From positions 1 to 42,174 of the forward strand of contig SAAL01000021.1 in the NCBI GenBank assembly GCA_009929445.1: a stretch of 42,174 nucleotides of DNA. Direction: 5' to 3'. Below are positions 33,821 to 42,166 of the stretch, piece by piece (the stretch's first letter is position 1; every line of letters begins with the position of its first letter). Position numbers and translations under genes: made by a program. Source of the DNA: Bacteroidia bacterium (GTDB taxonomy: Bacteria > Bacteroidota > Bacteroidia > Bacteroidales > Paludibacteraceae). A model generated the notes under the pieces. The model did not search any database and had not been told where the DNA came from. It worked only from the letters and a program-made list of their open reading frames with translations.

Positions 33821-35015
33821 GCGATTTCATTTCAAGGTACACATCCAGCACCTCCAGATCTCGTTGGATAACTATATGCAGCGGTCTTTTGCGGGGAGTT
33901 TCGAGTATTTTTCTGATTTCAACCATTTTCATCGTAAAAACCGGCTGTTTGTCCACTTCCAGTATTAAATCTCCCGGTTTGATCCCTTTCAGGTCGGCGG
34001 TTGAATTTTTCCACACTTTATGCACTGTAATATCAAAGATGTAAGGGAAATTTTGTGTCATTTCGATACCCGAGATGTTGTAACTGAATTTTTCGGCAAA
34101 CATCCGGTTGGGTTTGAGATAAAGAGCCGGTGTTTTGAAATCGATGAAGCTATCGAAACGCTTCAGCACCTGATTACCGAGTGTGCCGTCTCTGGATGAG
34201 CGGATTATGAAATCAGCTATGTAAAGCGAATCAGGAAAGGTAACGATGGGCTTTTTCAGGTAAAAAGGTCCTATGTTCAGGCTGTCAATTACGGCGTAAT
34301 ACCCGTGAATTTCGCCGTTCAGACCCTCGCCGATGTATCCGTGTATTCTCTTTTCGGGCAGTTCGAAAGCATCCGAGCGGATAGTCTGAAACCAGGCGCC
34401 GATTTCAGCACCCGTATCTATCAGCATGGCCAGGTTTTCATTTGTTATCCCATTGTTTATTACATTGGCATTGACATACATTTTACTGCCGGCCACAATG
34501 GCGGGTATTCGCTTGTATGATCCCGGCACTGCGTATGACTCGTGAGTGTAGAAAGTGATTCTTTGACGCGAATAGCTTATTTCCACTACATAATCTTTCA
34601 GGATTTCCGAACCGAGTATTCCATTGATTTTTTCTCCCGTGATGGATGAAAAACTGATGATTTTGTCCATAAGCACCAGAATGTCCTGGTTTTGAAGCCG
34701 CAGATTTCCTATTTTGAGCATATTTTTCGTGCTGTGGTATGCCCGGATGCTGTCATTGAGTCCCAGACCGCGTATTCCTACAATTTCACCGCGAGGCAAT
34801 TCAACCGAATCTTCGGGTAGAATTTCGGTTATCATGGTGTTTTTTACGCCTGTATCAAGTATGAAATTAAGCGGAGATGAACCGTTGATGCTGGTCTCAA
34901 CCACAATGGTGCTACCTACAAGTCTGAATGGGAAAGAAGCCACTTTCTTCTGTCTGCAGAATGCAGGCTGACTTATCAGCACCAAAAGAAGCAGGATGTA
35001 AGCTATTCGTTTCAT
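33813..35015 (-). CDS. Retropepsin-like aspartyl protease with PDZ domain
   Basis: A 400-residue exported protein. Signal peptide MKRIAYILLLLVLISQPAFC (cysteine at 20, possibly a lipoprotein; lipobox weak). Two aspartyl protease half-domains: FILDTGVKNTMI with D54 and MLIDTGAEIGAW with D200. A C-terminal PDZ-like region at about 330-390 contains DLKGIKPGDLILEVDKQPVF. Two retropepsin-type domains and a PDZ domain is a recurrent Bacteroidota arrangement of unknown substrate. The gene converges on pnuC, and the PAP2 phosphatase gene lies upstream by a few bases (35020), so they may form one transcript. Confidence 0.87.
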   Translation of the reverse strand: MKRIAYILLLLVLISQPAFCRQKKVASFPFRLVGSTIVVETSINGSSPLNFILDTGVKNTMITEILPEDSVELPRGEIVGIRGLGLNDSIRAYHSTKNMLKIGNLRLQNQDILVLMDKIISFSSITGEKINGILGSEILKDYVVEISYSRQRITFYTHESYAVPGSYKRIPAIVAGSKMYVNANVINNGITNENLAMLIDTGAEIGAWFQTIRSDAFELPEKRIHGYIGEGLNGEIHGYYAVIDSLNIGPFYLKKPIVTFPDSLYIADFIIRSSRDGTLGNQVLKRFDSFIDFKTPALYLKPNRMFAEKFSYNISGIEMTQNFPYIFDITVHKVWKNSTADLKGIKPGDLILEVDKQPVFTMKMVEIRKILETPRKRPLHIVIQRDLEVLDVYLEMKSPI

Positions 35016-35019
35016 GCTG

Positions 35020-35661
35020 TCAGAAAGGATAATTTTGAAGCGTCAGGATTTTCTTGTTGTTCGTTTTCTGCCGTAGCCAGCCGTTCACCAAATGAGTAAT
35101 GTAGGCGCTACCCGCACCCAGCAAGGCTCCTGCAGCCACATCCGAAGGATAATGAACGCCCAGATTCATGCGCGAGTAACCCACAGAGCATGCCCAGAAA
35201 TACGACGGAGCTATGACATACCATTTCGGATAGCTGAGTGTGAGCGTGGTAGCGGTGGCAAAAGCCAGCGAGGTATGACCCGATGGCATGGAGCTGGAAG
35301 TCATTATCTTATAAGGTTCTATCAGATGTGGGTAGGTCTCGTAGGGACGTGGTCTGTCCACAGTCCATTTCAATGAATAGGTCAGTGCGGTATTCACAGC
35401 CTGACCGGCCAGGATATATGCGGCGTTTTTCAGCATCTGGTCGTCGTGTTTAAGCAAAGAAATTGCTCCCAGCGCTGCTGGTACACCAAAAGAAACGTAA
35501 ATGGCCGATTCGGACATAAACGTAGAATAACCTTTCAGGAATTTGTCCTCATTGCTGTTGATCCGGTCAAGCGTTTCTATATCCGGATTTTGAGCATGTA
35601 TCTGCCAATTTAAAGAGATGGCTGTGACCAAAAGCAGAATAATTGTTGTAATTTTGCGCAT
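35020..35661 (-). CDS. PAP2-family membrane phosphatase
   Basis: A 213-residue membrane phosphatase of the type-2 phosphatidic-acid phosphatase superfamily. I choose the ATG at 35661 (MRKITTIILLLVTAISLNW); an upstream start at 35724 would include the promoter. The three motifs are KWTVDRPRPYET (K-x6-RP), PSGHTSLAFATATT and SRMNLGVHYPSDVAAGALLG. The substrate may be lipid A, undecaprenyl pyrophosphate or phosphatidic acid; the sequence does not decide. It lies just upstream of the aspartyl protease gene, 4-base gap. Confidence 0.88.
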   Translation of the reverse strand: MRKITTIILLLVTAISLNWQIHAQNPDIETLDRINSNEDKFLKGYSTFMSESAIYVSFGVPAALGAISLLKHDDQMLKNAAYILAGQAVNTALTYSLKWTVDRPRPYETYPHLIEPYKIMTSSSMPSGHTSLAFATATTLTLSYPKWYVIAPSYFWACSVGYSRMNLGVHYPSDVAAGALLGAGSAYITHLVNGWLRQKTNNKKILTLQNYPF

Positions 35662-35680
35662 CGTTACGTTTTTTCTATTA

Positions 35681-35688
35681 CAAATATA
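35681..35688 (-). promoter_or_regulatory. -7 box for the PAP2-aspartyl protease transcript
   Basis: Read on the minus strand this is TATATTTG, an exact TAnnTTTG, 20 bases before the start codon. Possible -33 TTTG boxes are at the wrong spacing (15 or 23 bases). Confidence 0.5.
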
Positions 35689-35836
35689 GATTAATTTTTC
35701 CGGCAAACGTTCAACATGTTTCAAATAATCATCAGATTCCTTTCAGAAGGAAAAAGTTCATTATCAATCAGCAAAATAAATACGATTGCCGCGAATGAAA
35801 ATCTTTGAATTTTAATAAATACATTTTTCTAAGAAA

Positions 35837-36373
35837 ATGCTAAAAATAGCCGTGATAGGACCCGAATCGACTGGAAAAACGGAACTTTGCAGAAAACTTG
35901 CCGTTCATTTTCATGCGGAATGGGTTCCGGAAATGGCTCGTGAATACGTAGAAAAACTTGAAGACCAGTACACTTTTGAGGACGTTTGCAGCATTGCCCG
36001 CTTGCAAATAGAACAGGAGCAAAAATACGGGCGAAAAACGAAGCCGGATTATATTTTTTTTGATACGGATTTGATCGTAACCAAAGTCTGGCTGGCTTAT
36101 AAATATGATTTTGTACCCGATTTTGTGAACGAAAGATTAGCCTCCCGTTTTTTTGATTTTTACCTGATTTGCCTGCCAGACATTCCCTGGGAATACGACC
36201 CGGTGAGAGAAAACGGAGATAAGCGTGAGTTTTTTTACGCCTGGTACGAAAATGAAATCAACGTACTGGGTACACCCTATTCCCGCATCGGAGGCTCCGG
36301 AGAAGAAAGGCTTCAGAATGCCCTGCAGGCTATAAAGGTATTTGAAACAAACAGAAAATCCAATACATTCTGA
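35837..36373 (+). CDS. Nicotinamide riboside kinase (NadR kinase-domain type)
   Basis: A 178-residue P-loop kinase. Walker A is GPESTGKTEL (residues 8-17). VPEMAREYVEKLEDQYTFED and IARLQIEQEQKY are characteristic of the C-terminal kinase domain of NadR, which phosphorylates nicotinamide riboside to NMN. The N-terminal repressor and adenylyltransferase domains of full NadR are missing, so this is a stand-alone kinase. It works downstream of PnuC, which is encoded about 2 kb away on the same strand, to complete riboside salvage to NMN. Confidence 0.87.
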   Translation: MLKIAVIGPESTGKTELCRKLAVHFHAEWVPEMAREYVEKLEDQYTFEDVCSIARLQIEQEQKYGRKTKPDYIFFDTDLIVTKVWLAYKYDFVPDFVNERLASRFFDFYLICLPDIPWEYDPVRENGDKREFFYAWYENEINVLGTPYSRIGGSGEERLQNALQAIKVFETNRKSNTF

Positions 36374-36441
36374 ACACATCATTCAGATCTGTTGTTTGAT
36401 TATCTTCAGGAATTTTTTAAAAAACAAAAAAACTACTCTCA

Positions 36442-37572
36442 ATGAATAATGAAATAAAACGTACAATAGCTCAACTTTCAGATCCTGAAGGGTTGAAGTA
36501 CGTATGTCGTCGTCAGGAAGAAAATCACCCCATGCCATCGACCGAAATTATCAATAAAATCGTAAAACTGCTTCGCTCGGTCATATTTCCGGGTTATTTC
36601 GGGAATGCGGATGTCAATCCTGAGAATGTGAGTGAGCATATTGAAGAAAATGTACAACTGATACATGCTCTCTTACTTCAGCAGGTTAAGTCGGGAATGT
36701 GTTTTGAAAATTCAGAACTTGATTTTCATTGCACCGAACTGAATCAAAAAGCCGAAAGCCTGACTGCCGATTTTATTTCCGGATTGCCGCAGCTGCGCGA
36801 TATGCTCCACAAAGATGCAGTAGCTTCGTTCAACGGCGATCCCGCCTCCAAAAGCCTGGGCGAAGTGATATTTTGCTATCCCGGCATTCGGGCCATCAGC
36901 AGCTACCGCATTGCTCATGAATTGCTGCAACTGGGTGTTCCAATTATTCCACGCGTCATTACCGAACTAGCCCATTCCGAAACCGGCATCGATATTCATC
37001 CGGGAGCTACCATTGATCATTCGTTCATGATTGATCACGGCACGGGTGTGGTAATCGGCGAAACAGCCCGGATAGGCAAAAATGTGAGGATCTATCAGGG
37101 AGTAACGCTGGGTGCCAAAAGTTTTCCGCTCGATAAAAACGGCAATCCCATCAAGGGAATCGACCGCCATCCGAAGATTGGCGACAATGTGATCATTTAT
37201 TCCAATTCCACCATTCTGGGAAATATCCACGTAGGCGAAAATGCAGTTATCGGAGGGAATATATGGGTGGATACCGATGTGCCGGCAGGAACTAAAGTGC
37301 TTCAGCGTAAAAGGGTGGAACAGGAAGCAACAAACGGTGATACAAAACGGAGAAAAGATAAAAAACAGAAAACGGAAAGAAAAAAAGACAAGCCGGAAAA
37401 ACAGAAAGATAAACAGAAAGAAAAATATGCAGCGGAAAGGATCAGATATGTTTTTGATCCGAAAACCGACAAACCCATTCCTCCCTTTGCCAAATGCAAA
37501 GGCTGCAAAAGCAAAAACGGATGTTCGGGCTGCCGCGCCAAATACGAGAAAAAATACGGAGTAAAAGCGTGA
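36442..37572 (+). CDS. cysE: Serine O-acetyltransferase with a basic, Cys-rich C-terminal extension
   Basis: A 376-residue enzyme making O-acetylserine for cysteine synthesis. Residues 1-165 are the helical N-terminal domain; 183-285 are the hexapeptide-repeat trimeric domain, with GIDIHPGATIDHSFMIDHGT and VVIGETARIGKNVRIYQGVT identifying the family. Normal SATs end near residue 290 (DVPAGTKVLQRK). Here the frame continues for about 86 residues: a Lys/Glu/Gln-rich tract (302-333) and then KCKGCKSKNGCSGCRAKY, a CxxC-x5-CxxC array at C352, C355, C361 and C364. The array looks like a small zinc or Fe-S knuckle. The extension may serve cysteine feedback sensing, RNA or nucleic-acid binding, or be non-functional; no evidence decides. 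Confidence 0.9.
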   Translation: MNNEIKRTIAQLSDPEGLKYVCRRQEENHPMPSTEIINKIVKLLRSVIFPGYFGNADVNPENVSEHIEENVQLIHALLLQQVKSGMCFENSELDFHCTELNQKAESLTADFISGLPQLRDMLHKDAVASFNGDPASKSLGEVIFCYPGIRAISSYRIAHELLQLGVPIIPRVITELAHSETGIDIHPGATIDHSFMIDHGTGVVIGETARIGKNVRIYQGVTLGAKSFPLDKNGNPIKGIDRHPKIGDNVIIYSNSTILGNIHVGENAVIGGNIWVDTDVPAGTKVLQRKRVEQEATNGDTKRRKDKKQKTERKKDKPEKQKDKQKEKYAAERIRYVFDPKTDKPIPPFAKCKGCKSKNGCSGCRAKYEKKYGVKA

Positions 37573-37668
37573 ATGATTCCCGAAAATAAGCCGGAGAGAA
37601 GAAAAAAAACAGTGTGAAAAAAGGAACCGGTAAAACGGGATAAAAAAAATATTCAAAATCAGATAGAT

Positions 37669-38841
37669 ATGGAATTTGAAATGGTAGCCAAGACCTTCAA
37701 AGGTCTCGAAGAGGTACTCGCAGGAGAACTCGTGGAGTTGGGAGCCAACAATGTGCAACTGGAGCGGCGCGCCGTAAGCTTTTCCGGTAACCTCGAGATG
37801 CTCTACAAAGCCAATTTGCACCTGCGTACTGCAACCCGCGTACTCAAAACCATTGCTGCATTCAAAGCAGAAAACCCCGACGAGGTGTACGAAAAGGTAA
37901 AAAAAATCGACTGGGAAAAATACATGAAGGTTGACACTACCTTTGCCATCGACTCAACGGTTTATTCGGAGGTTTTTCGTCATTCCCGGTTTGTGGCTTA
38001 CCGCGTAAAAGATGCCATTGCCGATTTTTTTACCGAGAAATACGATAAGCGTCCGTCAGTAAGGCTGGACAATCCTCAGCTGATGATTAACATACACATT
38101 GCCCACAACCAGTGTACCCTCTCGCTCGACAGCTCAGGCGAATCGCTCCACAAGCGCGGATACAGGGCATCGCAGACCGAAGCACCTCTCAACGAAGCGC
38201 TTGCCGCAGGCATGATTCTGATGACCGGCTGGCGGGGCGAATCCGATTTCCTCGATCCCATGTGCGGCTCGGGTACGTTGCTTATTGAAGCGGCACTCAT
38301 AGCCCTGAATATACCCCCGGGCATTTTCCGCAGTTCTTTTGCTTTTGAAAAATGGAACGATTTTGACGAAGATACATTTCAGAGACTTTACAACGACGAT
38401 AGCCTGGAGCGGACATTCGAACATAAAATTTACGGTTCGGACAATGCGCCGCGCGCCATCAGCATTGCCCGCCAGAATGTACAGAGTGCCGGACTGACCA
38501 AATACATCGAGCTGGCTGTCAGTCCGTTGCAGGAACTGGAAGCTGTTTCGGACACCTGCCTGTTGGTGACCAATCCGCCCTACGGCGAGCGAATTACTTC
38601 TCCCGATATATTCGGTTTGTACGCCGATTTAGGCAGTTTCCTTAAACACAAATTCACCGGCAACAAAGCCTGGGTCATCAGCTCCCACGATGATTGCTTG
38701 TTCAAAATCGGATTGAAACCATCCCGCAAAATCGAACTCCTCAACGGAGCACTCGAATGCCTGTATTGCGAGTACGAAATTTTTGCCGGCAAGCGGAATG
38801 AGTTTGTGACAAAAGAAAAAAAACGAAAACGCGAATGGTAA
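37669..38841 (+). CDS. rlmL: THUMP-domain rRNA methyltransferase (RlmL-type)
   Basis: A 390-residue RNA methyltransferase. The N-terminal THUMP domain lies at about residues 5-165 (AKTFKGLEEVLAGELVELG, FAIDSTVYSEVFRHSRFVAY). The Rossmann-fold methyltransferase domain shows FLDPMCGSGTLLIEAAL at about 194 and TNPPYGERI near 302, the NPPY-type catalytic motif for N2-guanine methylation. By pattern it matches the m2G2445-forming N-terminal half of RlmL; the bifunctional C-terminal part of E. coli RlmKL is missing. Lys/Arg-rich last residues are a likely rRNA contact. It follows cysE by 96 bases. Confidence 0.87.
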   Translation: MEFEMVAKTFKGLEEVLAGELVELGANNVQLERRAVSFSGNLEMLYKANLHLRTATRVLKTIAAFKAENPDEVYEKVKKIDWEKYMKVDTTFAIDSTVYSEVFRHSRFVAYRVKDAIADFFTEKYDKRPSVRLDNPQLMINIHIAHNQCTLSLDSSGESLHKRGYRASQTEAPLNEALAAGMILMTGWRGESDFLDPMCGSGTLLIEAALIALNIPPGIFRSSFAFEKWNDFDEDTFQRLYNDDSLERTFEHKIYGSDNAPRAISIARQNVQSAGLTKYIELAVSPLQELEAVSDTCLLVTNPPYGERITSPDIFGLYADLGSFLKHKFTGNKAWVISSHDDCLFKIGLKPSRKIELLNGALECLYCEYEIFAGKRNEFVTKEKKRKREW

Positions 38842-39063
38842 TCTCATTTATTTTGTTTATTTTTGAAAAAATTCAGTTGAAAAACAAGGCTTTAAATTCC
38901 GCTTTGAAAATTCAACTGAATTTCTGAAATTAGTTGCATTTCTTTGAAAATCTTTTCCCCGGGAAAAATAAATCGATATTAATCACGATACTTTGAACTT
39001 CGTTTTTTTAATAAAAAGCATTAAAAACGTCATGTCGTGTTTCTTCTTGTAAATAATTTTTAC

Positions 39064-39071
39064 TACTTTTG
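39064..39071 (+). promoter_or_regulatory. -7 box for the kduI-kduD-DUF4861 operon
   Basis: TACTTTTG is an exact TAnnTTTG, 213 bases before the kduI ATG, so transcripts would carry a long 5' leader. A possible -33 TTG at 39047-39049 is at only 14 bases, which is too short. Confidence 0.45.
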
Positions 39072-39104
39072 TGAAAATTGAAATTTATAAGAAAACACCA
39101 GTTG

Positions 39105-39127
39105 ACGAATGAATCATTCGTTTTTTT
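39105..39127 (+). terminator. Hairpin with T-run in the kduI leader
   Basis: ACGAATGA (39105-39112) and TCATTCGT (39114-39121) form a perfect inverted repeat around one base, followed by seven Ts (39121-39127). It can act as an attenuator between the promoter and kduI, or be an operator. Confidence 0.45.
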
Positions 39128-39140
39128 AAGTTTATATTTT

Positions 39141-39152
39141 GTGCACGTGCAC
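39141..39152. promoter_or_regulatory. GTGCACGTGCAC palindrome upstream of kduI
   Basis: A 12-base perfect palindrome 132 bases before the start codon. Its symmetric form and place suggest a regulator binding site (for example a LacI- or GntR-type uronate regulator), but no regulator gene is in the window and the sequence is G+C-rich in an A/T-rich background. Confidence 0.4.
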
Positions 39153-39284
39153 GGATTGTTTGATTTTAAAAGATTATTTTTTCAAAACAGGTAAACACTA
39201 CACATTTTTATCTCACTTTTCCATGTGTCAGGCGGATTTTCTCCTGACTGAATCATAAATTAATGTAAAATAAAACATACGATT

Positions 39285-40127
39285 ATGAAAACGAACTACG
39301 AACTGCGCTATGCAGCTCACCCGGAGGACGCGAAAGCGTATGACACGAAAAGATTACGCCGGGATTTTTTGATTGAAAAAGTTTTTTCGGCAGACGAGGT
39401 AAATATGGTTTATTCCATGTACGACCGTATGGTGGTAGGTGGAGCCATGCCGGTCAATGAAAGTTTGAAACTCGAAGCCATTGATCCGTTGAAACAGCCC
39501 GTATTCCTTATGAGTCGCGAGTTGGGCATTTACAACGTGGGGGGTAAAGGTTCCGTGAAGGTAGGCGACGATGTTTTCGAACTTGATTACAAAGAAGCTT
39601 TGTATCTTGGTTCAGGCAAACGCGAAGTGTTTTTTGAAAGTGAGGATAAAAATAATCCCGCCCGCTTCTATTTCAATTCGGCCACTGCACACCGCAACTA
39701 TCCGGATAAGAAAGTGACAAAAGCTGATGCGGTGAGTGTGGAACTCGGTTCGCTCGAAACGGCTAATCACAGGGTAATCAACAAGATGCTGGTCAATCAG
39801 GTGCTCCCCACCTGCCAGTTGCAGATGGGCATGACCGAACTGGCACCCGGAAGTGTGTGGAATACCATGCCGGCGCACGTGCATTCACGCCGGATGGAAG
39901 CTTATTTCTATTTTGAAGTGCCTGCCGATCAGTCAGTTTGCCATTTCATGGGCGAAGTGGACGAAACCCGCCACATCTGGATGCAAAACAATCAGGCAGT
40001 ACTCTCGCCCGAATGGTCTATTCACTCGGCAGCAGCTACTTCCAATTATACCTTCATCTGGGGTATGGCCGGTGAAAACCTGGATTACGGCGATCAGGAT
40101 TTCTCCAAAATCAACGAATTAAGATAA
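39285..40127 (+). CDS. kduI: 5-keto-4-deoxyuronate isomerase
   Basis: KduI converts 5-keto-4-deoxyuronate to 2,5-diketo-3-deoxygluconate (pectin and glycosaminoglycan breakdown). The 280 residues match the family. The cupin-like metal site is seen in PAHVHSRRMEAYFYFEVPAD, whose two His and the Glu are zinc ligands in the family. Also conserved: LGIYNVGGKGSVKVGDD and EALYLGSGKREVFF. The last part, SPEWSIHSAAATSNYTFIWG, is typical. It heads an operon with kduD and a DUF4861 gene. The start ATG is supported by MKTNYELRYAAHPEDAK. Confidence 0.96.
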   Translation: MKTNYELRYAAHPEDAKAYDTKRLRRDFLIEKVFSADEVNMVYSMYDRMVVGGAMPVNESLKLEAIDPLKQPVFLMSRELGIYNVGGKGSVKVGDDVFELDYKEALYLGSGKREVFFESEDKNNPARFYFNSATAHRNYPDKKVTKADAVSVELGSLETANHRVINKMLVNQVLPTCQLQMGMTELAPGSVWNTMPAHVHSRRMEAYFYFEVPADQSVCHFMGEVDETRHIWMQNNQAVLSPEWSIHSAAATSNYTFIWGMAGENLDYGDQDFSKINELR

Positions 40128-40151
40128 AATTCCATCAAAGGAAGTTGTTTC

Positions 40152-40222
40152 TTAAACTAACCTTCGTTATTCAAACGATTTATATAAACTAACTTACTAT
40201 AAATTATTTACTATAAACTAAC
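40152..40222 (+). repeat. Three TAAACTAAC direct repeats between kduI and kduD
   Basis: Copies start at 40153, 40185 and 40214, spaced 32 and 29 bases. TTACTATAAA also occurs twice (40194-40203 and 40208-40217). The 101-base gap otherwise has no feature, so the repeats may form a regulatory or processing element just before kduD. Confidence 0.5.
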
Positions 40223-40228
40223 CTCAAT

Positions 40229-41020
40229 ATGAATCAATTTGATTTAACTGGTAAAGTGGCACTTGTAACGGGAGCTACTTACGGTATTGGATTTTCTATT
40301 GCTTCGGCGCTGGCTGAAGCAGGTGCTACCATTGTTTTCAACGACATCAAACAGGAATTTGTTGATAAAGGATTGAAGGCATATGATGAAGCCGGAATAA
40401 AAGCACATGGATACGTAGCCGATGTGACTGACGAAGATGCTATTAACGAGATGGTTGCAAAAATCGAGAACGAAGTGGGTGTCATTGATATTCTGGTAAA
40501 CAATGCCGGTATCATCAAACGCATCCCGATGCACGAAATGACAGCAGCTGAGTTTCGTCAGGTGATTGACATTGACCTCAACGGACCTTTTATAGTATCC
40601 AAAGCAGTAATCCCGTCGATGATTAAGAAGGGTCATGGTAAAATCATCAATATTTGCTCCATGATGAGCGAACTGGGTCGTGAAACCGTATCAGCCTATG
40701 CGGCTGCCAAAGGCGGGTTGAAAATGCTTACCAAAAACATTTGTTCGGAATATGGCGGACACAACATTCAGTGCAACGGTATCGGACCGGGCTACATTGC
40801 CACTCCTCAAACTGCCCCGCTTCGCGAAAAACAACCCGATGGTTCTCCTCATCCGTTTGATTCATTCATTCTTGCCAAAACTCCCGCCGGACGTTGGGGT
40901 TCAACTGACGACCTGAAAGGACCGGCCGTATTCCTCGCATCAGATGCCTCCAACTTCGTAAACGGACATATTCTCTATGTTGATGGGGGAATTTTAGCTT
41001 ACATAGGCAAACAACCGTAA
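40229..41020 (+). CDS. kduD: KduD-type SDR dehydrogenase (2-keto-3-deoxygluconate / gluconate 5-dehydrogenase)
   Basis: A 263-residue NAD(P)-dependent SDR. In the pathway KduD reduces the KduI product to 2-keto-3-deoxygluconate. The cofactor motif GATYGIGFSIASALAEAG is near residue 14, NNAGIIKRIPMHEMTAAEF near 90 and the catalytic SAYAAAKGGLKML near 154. The C-terminal GPAVFLASDASNFVNGHILY matches the family. Bacteroidota homologues are often labelled gluconate 5-dehydrogenase, and the substrate cannot be separated on sequence alone; the kduI neighbour favours the KduD role. Confidence 0.88.
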   Translation: MNQFDLTGKVALVTGATYGIGFSIASALAEAGATIVFNDIKQEFVDKGLKAYDEAGIKAHGYVADVTDEDAINEMVAKIENEVGVIDILVNNAGIIKRIPMHEMTAAEFRQVIDIDLNGPFIVSKAVIPSMIKKGHGKIINICSMMSELGRETVSAYAAAKGGLKMLTKNICSEYGGHNIQCNGIGPGYIATPQTAPLREKQPDGSPHPFDSFILAKTPAGRWGSTDDLKGPAVFLASDASNFVNGHILYVDGGILAYIGKQP

Positions 41021-41026
41021 CGAAAT

Positions 41027-42166
41027 ATGAAACAGACAATCATTGCTTTTTTTGCAGCTGCGCTGCTGGTTTCGTGTACCAGCGCAAAGGTTGAGGTTAC
41101 CGTGGCCAACCAACTCGGCATGGACCGTGAGAATGAAATCGTGGAAATCAGCAGAAATATCCTCTGGTCGAAACTGAATCTGAGTTCCACCGACCGGATA
41201 ATTGTACAGGACGAGTCATCCCGACAGGTAACCTATCAGATTGCATCTAATCCGGAAGATAAAACCGACTCACTGCTGATTTTTCCGGCAACCGTAAAAG
41301 CCAACGCTTCATCCGTTTATACCATCCGGAAAGGAAAACCCGGTGTTTTTCAATCCAAAGTGGCCGGACGCCTTGTACCGGAACGGAAAGATGATTTCAA
41401 CTGGGAAAACGACCGTGTGGCATTCCGCATGTACGGTCCCGCGCTGCAGGCAACGGGAGAAATAAGCAACGGCATCGACTTGTGGGCAAAACGCACCGAC
41501 CGGTTGGTGGCCGATAAATGGTATGCCGAGGAGCTTTCAGGAAAATCCACCTACCACACCGACAACGGTGAAGGACTGGATTTCTATAAGGTAGGACCCA
41601 CACTTGGCGCAGGTGCAGCAGCTCCTTATCTGAACGACCAGCTTTGGTTCAGTCGCAATTTCACAACATATGAAATTCTTGACAAAGGACCGTTGCGGAT
41701 TACATTCAGACTGAATTATGATGCTTTTAATGTTGATAAACTCGGTGAAGTGAGTTCAACACGTATTATCTCACTCGACGCAGGCAGTCAGCTGAATAAA
41801 ATCACACAGATTCATGACTTCAAAGCCGAAAGCATGCCGGTTGCTGCCGGTATTGTATTGCGAAATTCACCCGAAGAACAGGTAAGCACCGACGAAAATA
41901 AAAGTTGGGCAGCTCATGCCGAGCCGGCAGACTCCATCAACGGAACCTTGTATCAGGCGATTGCTGCCGCCACACCGTTTACCGGCATCGAAAAAGCCAA
42001 TAACCACCTGTTGGGATTGCAAACCGTCAAAACAAATGAGCCATTCATCTATTACGCCGGAGGTGGGTGGAGCAAGTATGGTTTCGATACGTTTGAAGAC
42101 TGGACGAAGTACGTGAAAGAATTTACTGAAAAACTGCAATCACCACTGACAATCACCATTAACTAA
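41027..42166 (+). CDS. DUF4861 lipoprotein, associated with uronate polysaccharide use
   Basis: A 379-residue exported protein beginning MKQTIIAFFAAALLVSCTSA, a lipoprotein signal with lipid anchor at C17. The remainder is beta-strand-rich with VEVTVANQLGMDRENEIVEI near the start, AAGIVLRNSPEEQ near 275 and YYAGGGWSKYGFDTFEDWTK near 340, typical of DUF4861. Such proteins recur beside kduI, kduD and polysaccharide lyases in Bacteroidota and are likely envelope components of the same utilisation locus. Activity unknown. The gene starts 6 bases after kduD and ends 8 bases before the window end; later genes of the operon are probably beyond the window. Confidence 0.85.
   Translation: MKQTIIAFFAAALLVSCTSAKVEVTVANQLGMDRENEIVEISRNILWSKLNLSSTDRIIVQDESSRQVTYQIASNPEDKTDSLLIFPATVKANASSVYTIRKGKPGVFQSKVAGRLVPERKDDFNWENDRVAFRMYGPALQATGEISNGIDLWAKRTDRLVADKWYAEELSGKSTYHTDNGEGLDFYKVGPTLGAGAAAPYLNDQLWFSRNFTTYEILDKGPLRITFRLNYDAFNVDKLGEVSSTRIISLDAGSQLNKITQIHDFKAESMPVAAGIVLRNSPEEQVSTDENKSWAAHAEPADSINGTLYQAIAAATPFTGIEKANNHLLGLQTVKTNEPFIYYAGGGWSKYGFDTFEDWTKYVKEFTEKLQSPLTITIN

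Larger units (their letters stand above)
38842..39284. other. Long intergenic region with the kdu promoter and leader
   Basis: A gap of 443 bases. It contains, in order: an A/T-rich segment without open frames, the -7 box at 39064-39071, a hairpin with a T-run at 39105-39127, a GTGCACGTGCAC palindrome at 39141-39152, and about 130 further leader bases up to the kduI start. I see no RNA gene or known riboswitch. Confidence 0.65.

Noticed and set aside
37309-37569. The cysE tail as a frameshifted neighbouring gene
   Set aside because: The frame is continuous with the enzyme and the tail has ordered cysteines; no alternative start or separate ribosome site is seen at the junction.
36967-37821. 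A 284-residue open frame on the minus strand
   Set aside because: It lies across the cysE 3' part and its Lys-rich tail; the phenylalanine-rich translation is the antisense shadow of AAA/AAG codons. It has no family features.
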